In this document: positions 41,265 through 50,941 of the stretch, one piece after another
How positions within the stretch are numbered: the stretch's first letter is position 1
Layout of the letters: every line of letters begins with the position of its first letter
The notes under the pieces: generated by a model
What the model was told of the DNA's origin: nothing
Database searches by the model: none
The model's input: only the letters and a program-made list of their open reading frames with translations
Assembly (NCBI GenBank): GCA_030407315.1
Contig: JALQPE010001936.1
Coordinates: 35,017-99,016 of the forward strand
Origin: Asparagopsis taxiformis
Lineage: Eukaryota; Rhodophyta; Florideophyceae; Bonnemaisoniales; Bonnemaisoniaceae
DNA length: 64,000 nucleotides
Direction of reading: 5' to 3'
Program-made: the position numbers and the translations under genes

Positions 41265-41300
41265 TGATCTGAACAAAAACGTTCCAGACCATTGGGGCAG

Positions 41301-41672
41301 TGTAACACGCTTTGCACGCTTTGCGTGTTATGAGCTGGCATAACAATCAAGAATTGAAATACGAATAGCACTTGCCACCCACGAATAGTAAGGGTAGTGC
41401 ATCCGGTACAGTGTGTGCACAAATAATAGGACACATACGGACAGAGAACCGTATTAAGAAGGCCAAGTTAGTAGATCATTGAGAGTAAGGGTCTAATCAA
41501 ACTGGGTTATCATACACATTAGTGTTACCCACGATTACACGCTGAACGGTTGTGGATAGCGACCGCTCATCAAAGCAGTTTAGTATAAATAGAGCCCTTG
41601 ACAAACCCAGAATGAAAGAAGGAGGGAGGCATCAGCAGTAAACATTCCATCTCACAACCTCGATTGTCTACA
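41301..41672 (+). repeat. Gypsy-2 3' LTR
   Basis: 372-bp direct copy of 36190-36564, followed by GGTT. It is preceded by ATTGGGGCAG as a short polypurine tract. Its last bases plus the duplication read GTCTACAG/GTT, a possible splice acceptor. Confidence 0.95.
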
Positions 41673-41676
41673 GGTT

Positions 41677-42646
41677 GTACACTCGTTCCTTGCGCCAGTG
41701 GGCAATTTAGATGTGACCGAGTGGGCACGCCTCCTGAACCCGTCGTAATGCCAGGAGAGCCTATCGCATTTACTGAAGCTTCCATTTTCGAGAGTTTCGA
41801 TTTCATGATTGACTTCTCAGTAAGACCAGTCCAATCTGATCTTTACTTGCTTAGTGATGCTACTAGCTCAATCGCGTTTGCGATCGAATCCATCAAAGAG
41901 GGTTTCAATGATATTGTGAACGAGTTCAGTGACGGCACAAATGCTGCGTTCGGAGTCGGCTTCTATCGTGACGAAACGTCTCCAGGAACTGATAACGGAT
42001 TTGTCAATCTTCAATCTATCACCACGAATATTCCAGCGGCGACGTCGGCAATCAATTCACTTGATGCCACGGGTGGTTTAGACCTACCAGAGGCAAACCT
42101 TGTGGCGTTGCATCGCTTGGCTACAGATGATTCCATTGGGTGGAGGCCTAATGCTAGACGAATTGTATTATACTTTGGAGATGCACCAGGCCATGAACCA
42201 ACCTGTGACGGTGGAGTCACTCTGACCGGGATATTGTCATTGACGAGTTGAAGGCACAGAATATCACTGTCGTTGCTGTTTCGTTTGCAGGTAGGGATCC
42301 ACGGGGTTTGAACGGTGCTACAACACATTTCGGAACATGTTCATCTGGACCAGATGGCCTCCGCAACCAAGCGGACGATATTGTGAGTGAGACTGGTGGT
42401 GGAGCAGTTATTCCGGGTATGGATCAGAGGCAGGCTGTTGAAGAAGTTATGGAAGCTCTTCGCAACATCCCTCGCACTTTTGATCTGGATACCAGTGATT
42501 GTAATGAGTTTTTCAGTATCGTTTCAAATCCAACTCTTCCAGTAACGGTTAATGTCGGTGACCGGACAACAGTTGACCAGATATTGACACTGAACAACGT
42601 ATGTGATCTTCCAGGAGTTAGTACGGATGACTTCAGTGCAATTTGA
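41677..42646 (+). CDS. 3' part of the VWA/integrin-beta-like gene, with one frameshift
   Basis: After the Gypsy-2 element the gene encodes a VWA-type adhesion domain. It has a Cys-rich lead (CTLVPCASGQFRC), a degenerate MIDAS strand (DLYLLSDATSSI; D-x-T-x-S where D-x-S-x-S is usual), GGLDLPEANLVALHRLA, and IVLYFGDAPGHEP. In the normal order the domain would continue with a DIVIDELKAQNITVVAVSF strand. That lies one base out of frame: near 42226 one C seems missing (ACCGGG where ACCCGGG would keep the frame). The shifted frame then stays open to the stop at 42646. Such domains mediate extracellular ligand or metal-dependent binding. It may be a pseudogene or contain a sequencing indel. Confidence 0.7.
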
Positions 42647-43613
42647 GTACACCGAGACCGGAGCTGAATTACCGGAGACTCCTGTGCGCTTCATAAACAT
42701 TATTGGGTGTGAAGGCTAATAGAGTATATCAGATAGGGTATTAGATTAAGAAATGGTCTGTTTCTTGCGATACAGCTATTTGGAATGTTGCTTGCTGCAA
42801 GTAAAGGATGTTGATTGAAGAATCAGGGTTTTCTGTGTGAATCGCTGAAATGGTAGACGAATCTTGCATCACTGAAGATACAGGCATTGTATGAGTGGAC
42901 AAGGCACGGGATGAATTTCAAAACGAGAACTGGGGGAGAGACGAGATTTTGTCTGAAGTACCGTCGCTGCTCAGCGAGGCGATGAATATGAATCATTTGG
43001 TTTGACATAAATTGGTACGAGGAGACTTGCATAGACAAATATGCATCACTGCACACTCTAGTATTGTTCACACGTGCGAGTTTACTTGATTGAAACGACC
43101 ATGTGCTTCTAAGCGTGATTGATTCTGTTGAAAGCATTTCGTGAGGATCAGGATAGAGAGTGAGGGTGACAGAGCATAGCGAGAATAAAAAGGCGCTCTC
43201 TTACGCTAACACAACTCGTGACTCGATGCCTGTAACATAACTAGAGTGCAATCCATGTTAGCACAGCCTGTCATGTTGGACATTTTGAACTCTCGTTTAC
43301 CATGATTCGAGTATTTAGATGATGTGTAACACACGGATAACTACAAACACTGGAGAAAGCTATTTCCCTTGCAATATGGTACAAGATTTGCTCTACAACC
43401 GCGGTCAGGGAAGGATCACGCGGAATCTATTAGCTGCATGTAATTGTAATTGGCAATTGCAGGGTGAGAAGCGTGATGGATTCGCCGGCCCTCGGTAGGT
43501 AAGACACCTTACGCGGAAGGTACATGTGTCAGGATATCAACTCAGGACAGCTGTCACAATCTGCCAGTGACAGAGCATAGAAAAGTATATGGAGACATAC
43601 AGAAGGTAGTAAA
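42647..43613. other. intergenic region, nothing recognised
   Basis: About 970 bp without a supportable gene. It ends in the GTAAA copy that flanks Copia-1. Confidence 0.4.
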
Positions 43614-43737
43614 TGTCGGATGATCATACCTTTACACTATAGCATTACAGTATCATACGCAACACTATTTAAGCCAACGCCGTCGTCCCGGCAACAACAA
43701 TAAAATGATATCAATGACTGACGAACCAACATCAACA
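43614..43737 (+). repeat. Copia-1 5' LTR
   Basis: 124 bp. It has a TATTTAAG element near 43667, an AATAAA at 43699-43704, and the gag start codon inside its last 35 bases. It lacks a 49-bp segment present in the 3' LTR; that segment lies between two direct copies of TCGGATGATCAT. Confidence 0.9.
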
Positions 43738-45183
43738 GGTTATGGACCCCAGACGCTAACCCTCGACCGATCTTCCCGACCCTCACCACCCCGCAATAAC
43801 CGCTCCCGCCAGATCCTATCACACCATCGATTCCCCACGTTGCGATCAGTGCGCTACACTCGCCGCAACCGTGAGCGCGCTCGACAAGAAGAACTCGACC
43901 TCCTACCCGATACTCTCTATCAACAAGCACTCATTGAACTCGAACCAGACATACGTACCCCTCACACCATGTCACAATCCCCGTCACTCCCCGCATCCCC
44001 GCACTCACTCCCTATCCCCAACATTCCCCGCTTCGACATTCCTCCTCTAACCTCTTCCAATCTCATCCAATGGTGTCACACCATAGAAAGTCATGCCACT
44101 CTCTACAATCTTTTACCCTTTCTCCACGGCCCTCTTCCCCCAGTCCCTGAAGCACCTGACGACAGGATCGCTCATCACCAACAAGTTGCACTTGCCCGCC
44201 TGCTCGTAATGCCCAACATCTCACAGAATGTCCTCCGGGGCATTAGCCCCTCACTCCTAAACAGTCACACCCACATTCTATATCAATTCCTCAAGGACAA
44301 ATTGTCCACTATTCCACCACAACACTCGGAATCTAACCTCCGCCGCCGCGCATCTCAACTCAAGTTCAAACCGGGCACACAAGTACAAGATTACATCAGC
44401 GAACACACTGAACTACGCGAAATAATGCTACAGTCGGCGTTTCCAAACATCGACGACGAACAAACCACCGTCCAGTTTGTCATAGATGGCCTGTATGAAG
44501 ACCCCCAATGGTCCACCCTGCTACGCGACCTAGCTAATTTCCACAATTTCCATCAAGGCCGTCGTCCTTCCCTCGAACTCGTATTCAACATGCTCATAGA
44601 GCACGAACGAGCTGCCCCCAACTCCCATTCCTCTCCAAACCACCCACTCACTCCTCAATCCCCATTGCATGCTCACAACGAGGTATCCTACCGTCTGGCG
44701 CATCGCACTACTGCGCACAACTATCCTCTACCCCCCAACCCCATATGCACACATCACATCGCCCTCCCTTTACATACCGCGGTCCCTCACCAAGGTTTCC
44801 TCATCAACCACCCCGCCACCCTACATCTCTCAATCTTCGAACAAGTATATCCCCGCCACCAGGTTACACTGGACCCTGGTGTACACTCCACGGGTCCACA
44901 ACGCATCAAACCGACCAATGCATTACCCGCCGAAACCTTCTCAAACATTACAACCCCTCCCCATCCAAACCGCAGGCCAACCAGATGCAACAGAGCTATA
45001 TCCCTCCATCCCTGCCCACGTTCCCACCTGTCCCCTACAACAACACTCTTACCCAACCACCCATTCATCCCCAGCTTTATCACCAGCGCATGGAACATCC
45101 GATCATATACACACTTCCCTCCACACCCGAATCAACTCCACCCCCTACCCAACCGCCTGACTCCCCTCCCCTCAGCACAATAA
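43705..45183 (+). CDS. gag: Copia-1 Gag
   Basis: Begins at ATG 43705 (or ATG 43714) within the 5' LTR. The Gag/UBN2-like region lies at roughly residues 100-320, with PGTQVQDYISEHTELREIML and FVIDGLYEDPQWSTLLRDLA. From about codon 345 the reading quality drops, and the overlapping -1 frame (44745 onward) takes over with the zinc knuckle. The true Gag product therefore probably ends or shifts near 44735-44745. The end at 45183 is only where this frame stops. Confidence 0.75.
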   Translation: MISMTDEPTSTGYGPQTLTLDRSSRPSPPRNNRSRQILSHHRFPTLRSVRYTRRNRERARQEELDLLPDTLYQQALIELEPDIRTPHTMSQSPSLPASPHSLPIPNIPRFDIPPLTSSNLIQWCHTIESHATLYNLLPFLHGPLPPVPEAPDDRIAHHQQVALARLLVMPNISQNVLRGISPSLLNSHTHILYQFLKDKLSTIPPQHSESNLRRRASQLKFKPGTQVQDYISEHTELREIMLQSAFPNIDDEQTTVQFVIDGLYEDPQWSTLLRDLANFHNFHQGRRPSLELVFNMLIEHERAAPNSHSSPNHPLTPQSPLHAHNEVSYRLAHRTTAHNYPLPPNPICTHHIALPLHTAVPHQGFLINHPATLHLSIFEQVYPRHQVTLDPGVHSTGPQRIKPTNALPAETFSNITTPPHPNRRPTRCNRAISLHPCPRSHLSPTTTLLPNHPFIPSFITSAWNIRSYTHFPPHPNQLHPLPNRLTPLPSAQ

Positions 45184-46406
45184 ACTCCAACGATTCATCC
45201 TGCTATCTCCTCGACTCCGGAGCAACACCCACTCACCTGCAATTCCCCCAGCCCACCATGTCTCCTAATCCCTCCTCGACCCTCACCGCCTCAGGTCAAC
45301 AAGCTCCCATCACGCACCAGGGACCTGCCAGAATACCCCTTACACAAACGACTTCTTTTCACATCCCTCACGCCGTCTCACTCCCCACTGCCTCTCACAA
45401 TCTATTATCAGTCTCCCAACTGGCCGAACAATACGACGTCGTATTCCAACACAATGCTGCATACATCACACAACCCCAGCCGCCCCCACCCCCCCATATA
45501 ATCTGTGCCACAGCCCCACGTACAGACAATCTGTACTATCTCAACCCTTCCGTCTCACAAGCTCCTGATACTAACATCGACCCAGTCAACACATCCACCA
45601 CCAAACCGATCTCACAAGCCCAAACGTCCGTCATAGCCTCCCACTCACCCACAGCCGTTCCATTCACTTCCCCAAAAAACCTTAAACAAGCCAGAACTGC
45701 CCCTGATGCGGCTGAATGGGAGAAATCATGGAATGCAGAATTGGACAACCTAGAAGAACGCGGCACCATCAAATACGTTCCCCGATCCACCATACCGTCA
45801 TCCACCACACTCATCCCTGTCAAATTTGTACTCAAAACAAAGACAGACGCCAACGGCAACCCAGTAACACGCAAAACACGCTGCAACATACGCGGCGATC
45901 TACAACAAGCGAATGAACACTTCGACCCCGACGCCATATCATCCCCGGTAGCAGATCGTGACGCCATCCGCGTCTCCCTCGCCATAGCCGCAGCCCATAA
46001 TTATGACGCCCATCATTGGGACTTGGACTCAGCGTTTCTCCACGAATCCTTCGGAGACGACAAAACCATATATATTTATCAACCGCCTCGCTTCGATGGT
46101 ACTTACAAATACCCTGGACATGTTGGCCAAGTCACTGGCAACATGTACGGTGCAAAGCAAGCATGCAACACATTCACAAAAGGCCTCTCAAGACATCTAC
46201 AACTCAAAAACTTCACCCGTCTGTCTAGCGAAAGCTGCACTTTCCTCCTCACCTCCCCACAAGACACACAAAAGTTCGTCTTCTTCGTGATAACGGTCGA
46301 TGACTTCCTAGTCATATCTAATGACCGTTCCTCCGCGAACACGCCAAGCAACACCTCCAACGAAAATACGTCCTCAAAGACCTCGGCCCTGTCCACCATA
46401 TCTTAG
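44745..46406 (+). CDS. pol: Copia-1 Pol: zinc knuckle, protease, RT (integrase missing)
   Basis: In the -1 frame relative to gag. Order: a knuckle of the form C46-x2-H49-x4-H54-x4-C59; protease D157-S-G-A; a LLSVSQLAEQYDVVF segment and LYYLNPS, typical of the pre-integrase region; then, with no H-H-C-C or D-D-E integrase, the RT. RT motifs are TLIPVKFVLKTKTDANG, HWDLDSAFLH (an H-D-V-x-x-A-F-L-like motif), QPPRFDG, YGAKQAC and VDD519-520F. The frame is lost near 46343, and RT/RNase H continue in other frames downstream. Confidence 0.85.
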   Translation: MHTSHRPPFTYRGPSPRFPHQPPRHPTSLNLRTSISPPPGYTGPWCTLHGSTTHQTDQCITRRNLLKHYNPSPSKPQANQMQQSYIPPSLPTFPPVPYNNTLTQPPIHPQLYHQRMEHPIIYTLPSTPESTPPPTQPPDSPPLSTINSNDSSCYLLDSGATPTHLQFPQPTMSPNPSSTLTASGQQAPITHQGPARIPLTQTTSFHIPHAVSLPTASHNLLSVSQLAEQYDVVFQHNAAYITQPQPPPPPHIICATAPRTDNLYYLNPSVSQAPDTNIDPVNTSTTKPISQAQTSVIASHSPTAVPFTSPKNLKQARTAPDAAEWEKSWNAELDNLEERGTIKYVPRSTIPSSTTLIPVKFVLKTKTDANGNPVTRKTRCNIRGDLQQANEHFDPDAISSPVADRDAIRVSLAIAAAHNYDAHHWDLDSAFLHESFGDDKTIYIYQPPRFDGTYKYPGHVGQVTGNMYGAKQACNTFTKGLSRHLQLKNFTRLSSESCTFLLTSPQDTQKFVFFVITVDDFLVISNDRSSANTPSNTSNENTSSKTSALSTIS

Positions 46407-47334
46407 GATGGAAAGTTACACGTACACCACAATATATCCGCATCTCACAGCCTGCCTATATCACTACACTTCTCACCAAGTTCAACCTACAGGACGCTAA
46501 ACCCGCCTCTACCCCTATTGCATCCGATCTTCTCAACACCACTGCTCACATCAACAAACCTCTCGACACCAACAAACACGATTACAATGCACTTATTGGT
46601 AGTCTTCGCTACGTAGCCGACTCAACACGCCCCGACATAGCATTTATAACTGGCTATCTAGGCCGATATTCACACTCACCCCTACTCCTGCACTGGAAAG
46701 CCGGTCTCCGAGTACTCCGTTACCTCAAATCAACTCAAGATCAGGGCATCGAATATAAGTCAATACCAAATCCACACTTTCAGCGTACTCTGACAGCGAC
46801 TTCGCATCATGCCCCACTACCCGTCGCTCTACTTCCGGGACAGTCATAATGTACAACGATGCACCCGTTGCGTGGCAATCCAAAAGACAACGTTTTGTTG
46901 CCCCCAGCACCTGGGCAGCGGAATATGTGGCTGCCTACCATTCCTCCCAACACATCAATTGCATACGAAACCTACTCCATGATTTACAACATCCCGAACA
47001 ACATCCCACAACACTACACATGGACAACTCAGGGGCGATCACAACAGCCAAAACCCCACATCCGACACCAAAATCTAAACACATTGATGTCAAATATCAC
47101 TTTCTAAAAGAACAAGTCTCGCGCAACCGCATTGACATCAAACATGTACCAACACATGCGAATGCAGCGGACATACTAACTAAAGCGCTCAAGCCCGCAC
47201 AATTCCAACAGAAACTCGCACTACTCCGGCTCTCCCTGCTCGCACCGCGCGGCGACTGTCGGATGATCATCTCTTCTCCGCGTCGCGACCAGCAATCCCC
47301 TACGTCATCGGATGATCATACCTTTACACTATAG
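46343..47334 (+). pseudogene. Copia-1 Pol end: RT thumb and RNase H, frameshifted
   Basis: Continues Copia-1 pol after a 1-base shift near 46343 with HILGWKVTRTPQYIRISQPA and SLRYVADSTRPDIAFITGYL. A second 1-base shift follows near 46785, then RNase H with MYNDAPVAWQSKRQRFVAPS, AEYVAAYHS, MDNSGAI and the terminal ADILTKAL motif. The last frame stops at 47334, inside the 3' LTR. Confidence 0.85.
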
Positions 47335-47429
47335 CATTACAGTATCATACGCAACACTATTTAAGCCAACGCCGTCGTCCCGGCAACAACAATAAAATGA
47401 TATCAATGACTGACGACCCAACATCAACA
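47257..47429 (+). repeat. Copia-1 3' LTR
   Basis: 173 bp, followed by GTAAA. It contains TCGGATGATCAT twice, at 47259 and 47308, exactly 49 bp apart. Confidence 0.9.
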
Positions 47430-47492
47430 GTAAAGAAGAGGTAACGGACTACCGCTCTAACAACTTGACAGCGATCCTGTTCAATAAAAAGT

Positions 47493-47575
47493 ATGAATTA
47501 ATTTAATATTTTGTACTTTACAAAATCTTCACATATTTGGCAGTTTTAACTCTCGTTCTTCCACTTCATTGCATG
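47493..47575 (+). repeat. duplicate of 35015-35095
   Basis: Shares ATTAATTTAATATTTT-TAC and CAAAATCTTCACATATTTGG with the host segment near 35015-35095, with a few mismatches. Confidence 0.75.
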
Positions 47576-47697
47576 ACGAATAACTTGATACACTATAACA
47601 TCATACACTACACCAATAGGATACTTGAGCCTACGCCGACGGCATGCGATATAGTAAAACAAGCAAGGACACACAGTTCTCTTCACAGGTTTGTGTG

Positions 47698-47812
47698 GGA
47701 TTCGTGTTCGGTCACAAACAGTCGGGTTGGAATTCACGTGTTTTGCGGCACGTTACGAGAGTCGAGGCGAGGAGATGGTATTGGCTGCCGCAGTTTGCGT
47801 TGGACTGTGGCG
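47698..47812 (+). pseudogene. fragment of the 637-aa Cys-rich gene
   Basis: Matches 34051-34159, encoding the GIRVRS--TGLEFTCFAARY-SRGEEMVLAAAV segment. It carries several substitutions and has lost the original stop. The surrounding host DNA was duplicated with it and then split by insertions. Only this C-terminal piece of the gene is visible. Confidence 0.8.
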
Positions 47813-48180
47813 TGTTTGTTCGATGACTTGGCAGATGCTCATAGGTGGCCTGGCCGGTGGACTGTTCCGACGGCTCGTGTCTGTACAGCTCCGATGTATT
47901 GTAATATTGTGAAATGTCGCATAGAATATATTATGTTTTTTATAAAAAATGATGAATATTAAATTAGTTGATTGTAATCGGCAATAGAATTTCAAGACGC
48001 GCAGAAGATATTTTAACATCAAAACGATAGTTCAGGAACGATGAGTAGTTGGCGGGGCCTCTTTGTATATCGGTACATGACGCAACGCAAAATTGGAGGG
48101 GCATCCCCTGTATCGGGGCTGGGAATGATTGAATCACGGCTGAAGCTGCAATGCCAATTATCGACGGCGACATAACAGGA
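47813..48180. other. host remnant plus start of an unknown insertion
   Basis: A match to 34585-34603 (TAGTTGATTGTAATCGGCAA) ends at 47984. From there to 48185, and again at 53617-53982, lies sequence absent from the other copy of the locus, so Gypsy-3 sits inside an earlier insertion of about 560 bp. No coding sequence is recognised. Confidence 0.55.
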
Positions 48181-48185
48181 CAGAG

Positions 48186-48466
48186 TGTAGCCAGCTTGCA
48201 TTCTATTGTAACGGTAATAGATGCAGCGGCTTGAAGTAATTTTGGCAAGAACGATATTGACTTTCTGTCATTGCTGTAGTGCTTGTATCTACCTACAGTG
48301 ACGACACCCTGCAAGCCAATGTGTCAGTCAATTCCCTTCACGTACACCAACTAGTAGTGCCGTCAGTGGCGGCACATTCATTTGGTACTCCAGAATCAGT
48401 ACTTAAGTGCGATCTCTCGATGCGCATTTATGAAATAAAAAAGCTATCGCAACTTCAACAACCACA
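48186..48466 (+). repeat. Gypsy-3 5' LTR
   Basis: 281 bp, TGTAGCCAGC...CAACCACA, with an AATAAA at about 48434-48439 near the end. Confidence 0.95.
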
Positions 48467-48601
48467 GTGATCACTTAGCAGTTCTAGCTGCGATCGGTCT
48501 CTTTGACTGCGAGCAGGAACCGACGCCCTGCTTTCTCTACGTCAACTTGGACCCTCGAAAATCTCTATTCTATTACCCAACTCCGTAGGCGCTCCGGGAA
48601 A

Positions 48602-50941
48602 ATGTCGGAAATGGAAGAGTCATCCGGCGTATCTATTCGCAAAACAGTGGCTGTATCTCCCACAATAGACCACCCTAGACTGGTCAAACAGGATGCCAGC
48701 TCTATTCGCGTATTCCTTCGCCTATACGATCAGTACGCAAACGAGGTCATAGCCAGGGCCGTGCAGATGTCAAACGACGATACGATGTCTGTAGAAACAG
48801 CCAGGCCGGTGGACTTCAAGTTCTGCGTAGATCCAGAGTATTTGGAATCTGCAATTGCTCTTGGGTTTATCCCTGACGCTCTGTCTTACAGACAGTTAAC
48901 TGACGCTACACTACGCGCATTTCTGGAAAAGAAGGCAGAAGAATGTAAGGAGTCAATCACGTTAAATGGGTTGGATATTATGGTTAGTAAGAAACTGCGA
49001 ATGAACATGCAAGACTCGTCTGCAGTTTCGCGCATGCAGTCCCTGTTTGTGTCTTATCACACACTACTGAGACAAAATGGGCTTCTATGGGTTATTGAAA
49101 CGTCACAAAACGTTGCGGTGAAGCACGTTTTAAAGGCAATACGGCCGCATGCACTACAATCTAGACTTTCTAACGATCTAGAATTTTCACACAGTGTCCT
49201 TTCCAGTGACTTTAAAGGCTTTATGGAACATTCCATAAAGCTTGCAGAAGCATTCCAATTGGTCGACAGTGGGAAGTCCTATCAAAATAAGGACTCCACT
49301 GTTAGTGGAATAATGAAGGAAAAGAAAAAGAGCGAAGTGGGAAGTTCTGATGAGCCTCTTAAGATAACTCAGAAACAGCGAAAATCTCGCCCGCTGCCCC
49401 TTTGCCCGTTCAAACTAAGCTTCCCAAGCGGGCGAAGACATTACGTTAATGACTGTCCATGGTCGAACGATGAGGAGAAAAAAGTGATGCGCGAGCAGCT
49501 CGGGGCTCGCAGGCCATCCAGCTCTACTCGCTCACAGACCTCACAAAAGAGCAGTAAGGATATTGCGGGGAAAACAGGAAGACTGAGTAAGTCTCCCAGA
49601 CCTACCCCTGAGAAGCGCAGTGACAACTGCAATGTCACCCTATCCGATGGCATCTCGTCAATACAGACGAATGGGAGGTGCGACGACGGAAGCGATGACA
49701 GCCTTGCATCGCCTGTCGTTGCAGAAAAGGCAGTAGCTCAAGGAATTGGCAGAATCAGAAAAATTCCTCCCGTAACTTTACAAGTGGCCCTACGGAAAGG
49801 AAGAAATGCTGAACAGTTTCAGTTTTCTCGGATCTGGTCGATACCGCGCACCATATTGCATCTCTCATCAGGACATCTGGCCCTGATTAACACCTCGTTC
49901 TTAGTGGCAGATGATGCATTGGCATGTGAGGACATACTGATAGGGCAGCCCATACTGCAACATTTGCAAATCGACTCTAGGACTTTGCTGGAGCATAACA
50001 GAGCGATATTAGATGGTTCAGACTGCTCCGCAGTTGGTAACCCAACTGTGCCACGTGGTGGAGGAGCTGTCAGTCGACTGATGATTGCACGGATTAATCA
50101 TGTCGCAAATGAGGATGTCGAAAGCGCTCCTGTCCGCACAATGCCAGATCAATCTCGTCCGAGAGCAGACTATTTTGAGATCAATAAGGAACAGGATCCT
50201 TTCCCAGATGCCGCTTTATTGGACCCTGTCGATAGTGACCAACAGGAGGATGTTGGTGCCGCTATAAGGGAGCTGCTCAACCGCGCAAGGGAATCTGGAC
50301 TATCGGAAAACTATCAGGATACCCTGCACTCTATCTTACTCAATTATACAGATATATTCCGCACAGGTTTGTCATCTGGTCCACCAGCTGACCTCCCACC
50401 ATTACGAATTGAGCTCCATACCCATGCCCGTCCAACTCGAGTTAAGCTGAGGAATTACTCCCAAACACAGCGCGACTTCCTTAATGAATTCGTGCGCAAA
50501 TTGGTTGAAAAAGGAATGGCTTATCCGAATCCGACAGCTGCATGGGCGGCTGCGCCACTACTAGTACCCAAGCCTGGCCCCGCAAAATTTCGATTCACAG
50601 TAGATCTGCGTCCAGTTAACAGCCACACTGTGAAGCACCAATATCCAATGCCCAATTTGGAACATGAGATCTCTCAATTAGCGGGTGCCAAGTATTTCGC
50701 CACGTTCGATCTCTCGAATGGCTATTGGCAACTCCCATTACACGAAGATAGCCAAGAATGTCAATCGTTCCTGACACCGAACAATGTATATTCCCTACAC
50801 GAGTACTACACGGAACATCAAACGCCGTGGCGCATTTGCAAGCTTGTCTTGCAGAAATCATACCTCCAGCTCTCAAGCTGTCCACTATTACATGGCTCGA
50901 TGACATTCTGTGCCATGGCGCAAGCATATCATCGCTCATGA
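48602..50941 (+). pseudogene. Gypsy-3 Gag-protease-RT N-terminal part
   Basis: First ATG of the frame at 48602 (MSEMEESSGVSIRK). It covers a Gag capsid region and a zinc-finger-like C...H-x4-C (RRHYVNDC). It then has a retropepsin-like C-terminal segment (DILIGQPILQHLQIDSR) without the expected D-T/S-G motif upstream. Next come the early RT motifs FTVDLRPVNSHT and ATFDLSNGYWQLPL. The frame is lost near 50790, where one base appears missing, and then runs out of phase to the stop at 50941. Capsid and protease are in one continuous frame here, unlike Gypsy-2. Confidence 0.8.

Larger units (their letters stand above)
36190..41672 (+). mobile_element. Gypsy-2: young LTR retrotransposon inside the VWA gene
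   Basis: TSD GGTT (36186-36189 and 41673-41676). LTRs of 375 bp (36190-36564) and 372 bp (41301-41672) start TGTAACACGC and end GTCTACA. By eye they differ only by a 3-bp indel next to the TATA box. Gag and pol frames are otherwise open. The domain order PR-RT-RH-IN-chromodomain makes it Ty3/Gypsy, of a lineage with W-L-D-D in the RT and PWANGTVE in the integrase, which reminds me of oomycete and algal Gypsy elements (recalled). Confidence 0.95.
43614..47429 (+). mobile_element. Copia-1: short-LTR Copia element lacking integrase
   Basis: Perfect TSD GTAAA (43609-43613 and 47430-47434). The 5' LTR is 124 bp (43614-43737) and the 3' LTR 173 bp (47257-47429). Both start TGTCGGATGATCAT and end CATCAACA. 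The order protease, then RT, then RNase H with Copia-type motifs identifies Ty1/Copia. The segment where integrase should lie, between protease and RT, is only about 60-100 residues of Pro/Ser/Thr-rich linker. Base composition is unusually C-rich on the sense strand. Two frameshifts break the RT-RNase H part. Confidence 0.93.

Noticed and set aside
44730..44745. Programmed -1 frameshift site at the C run between Copia-1 gag and pol
   Set aside because: The in-register heptamer is A CCC CCC, which does not satisfy X XXY YYZ; an indel or another mechanism is equally likely.
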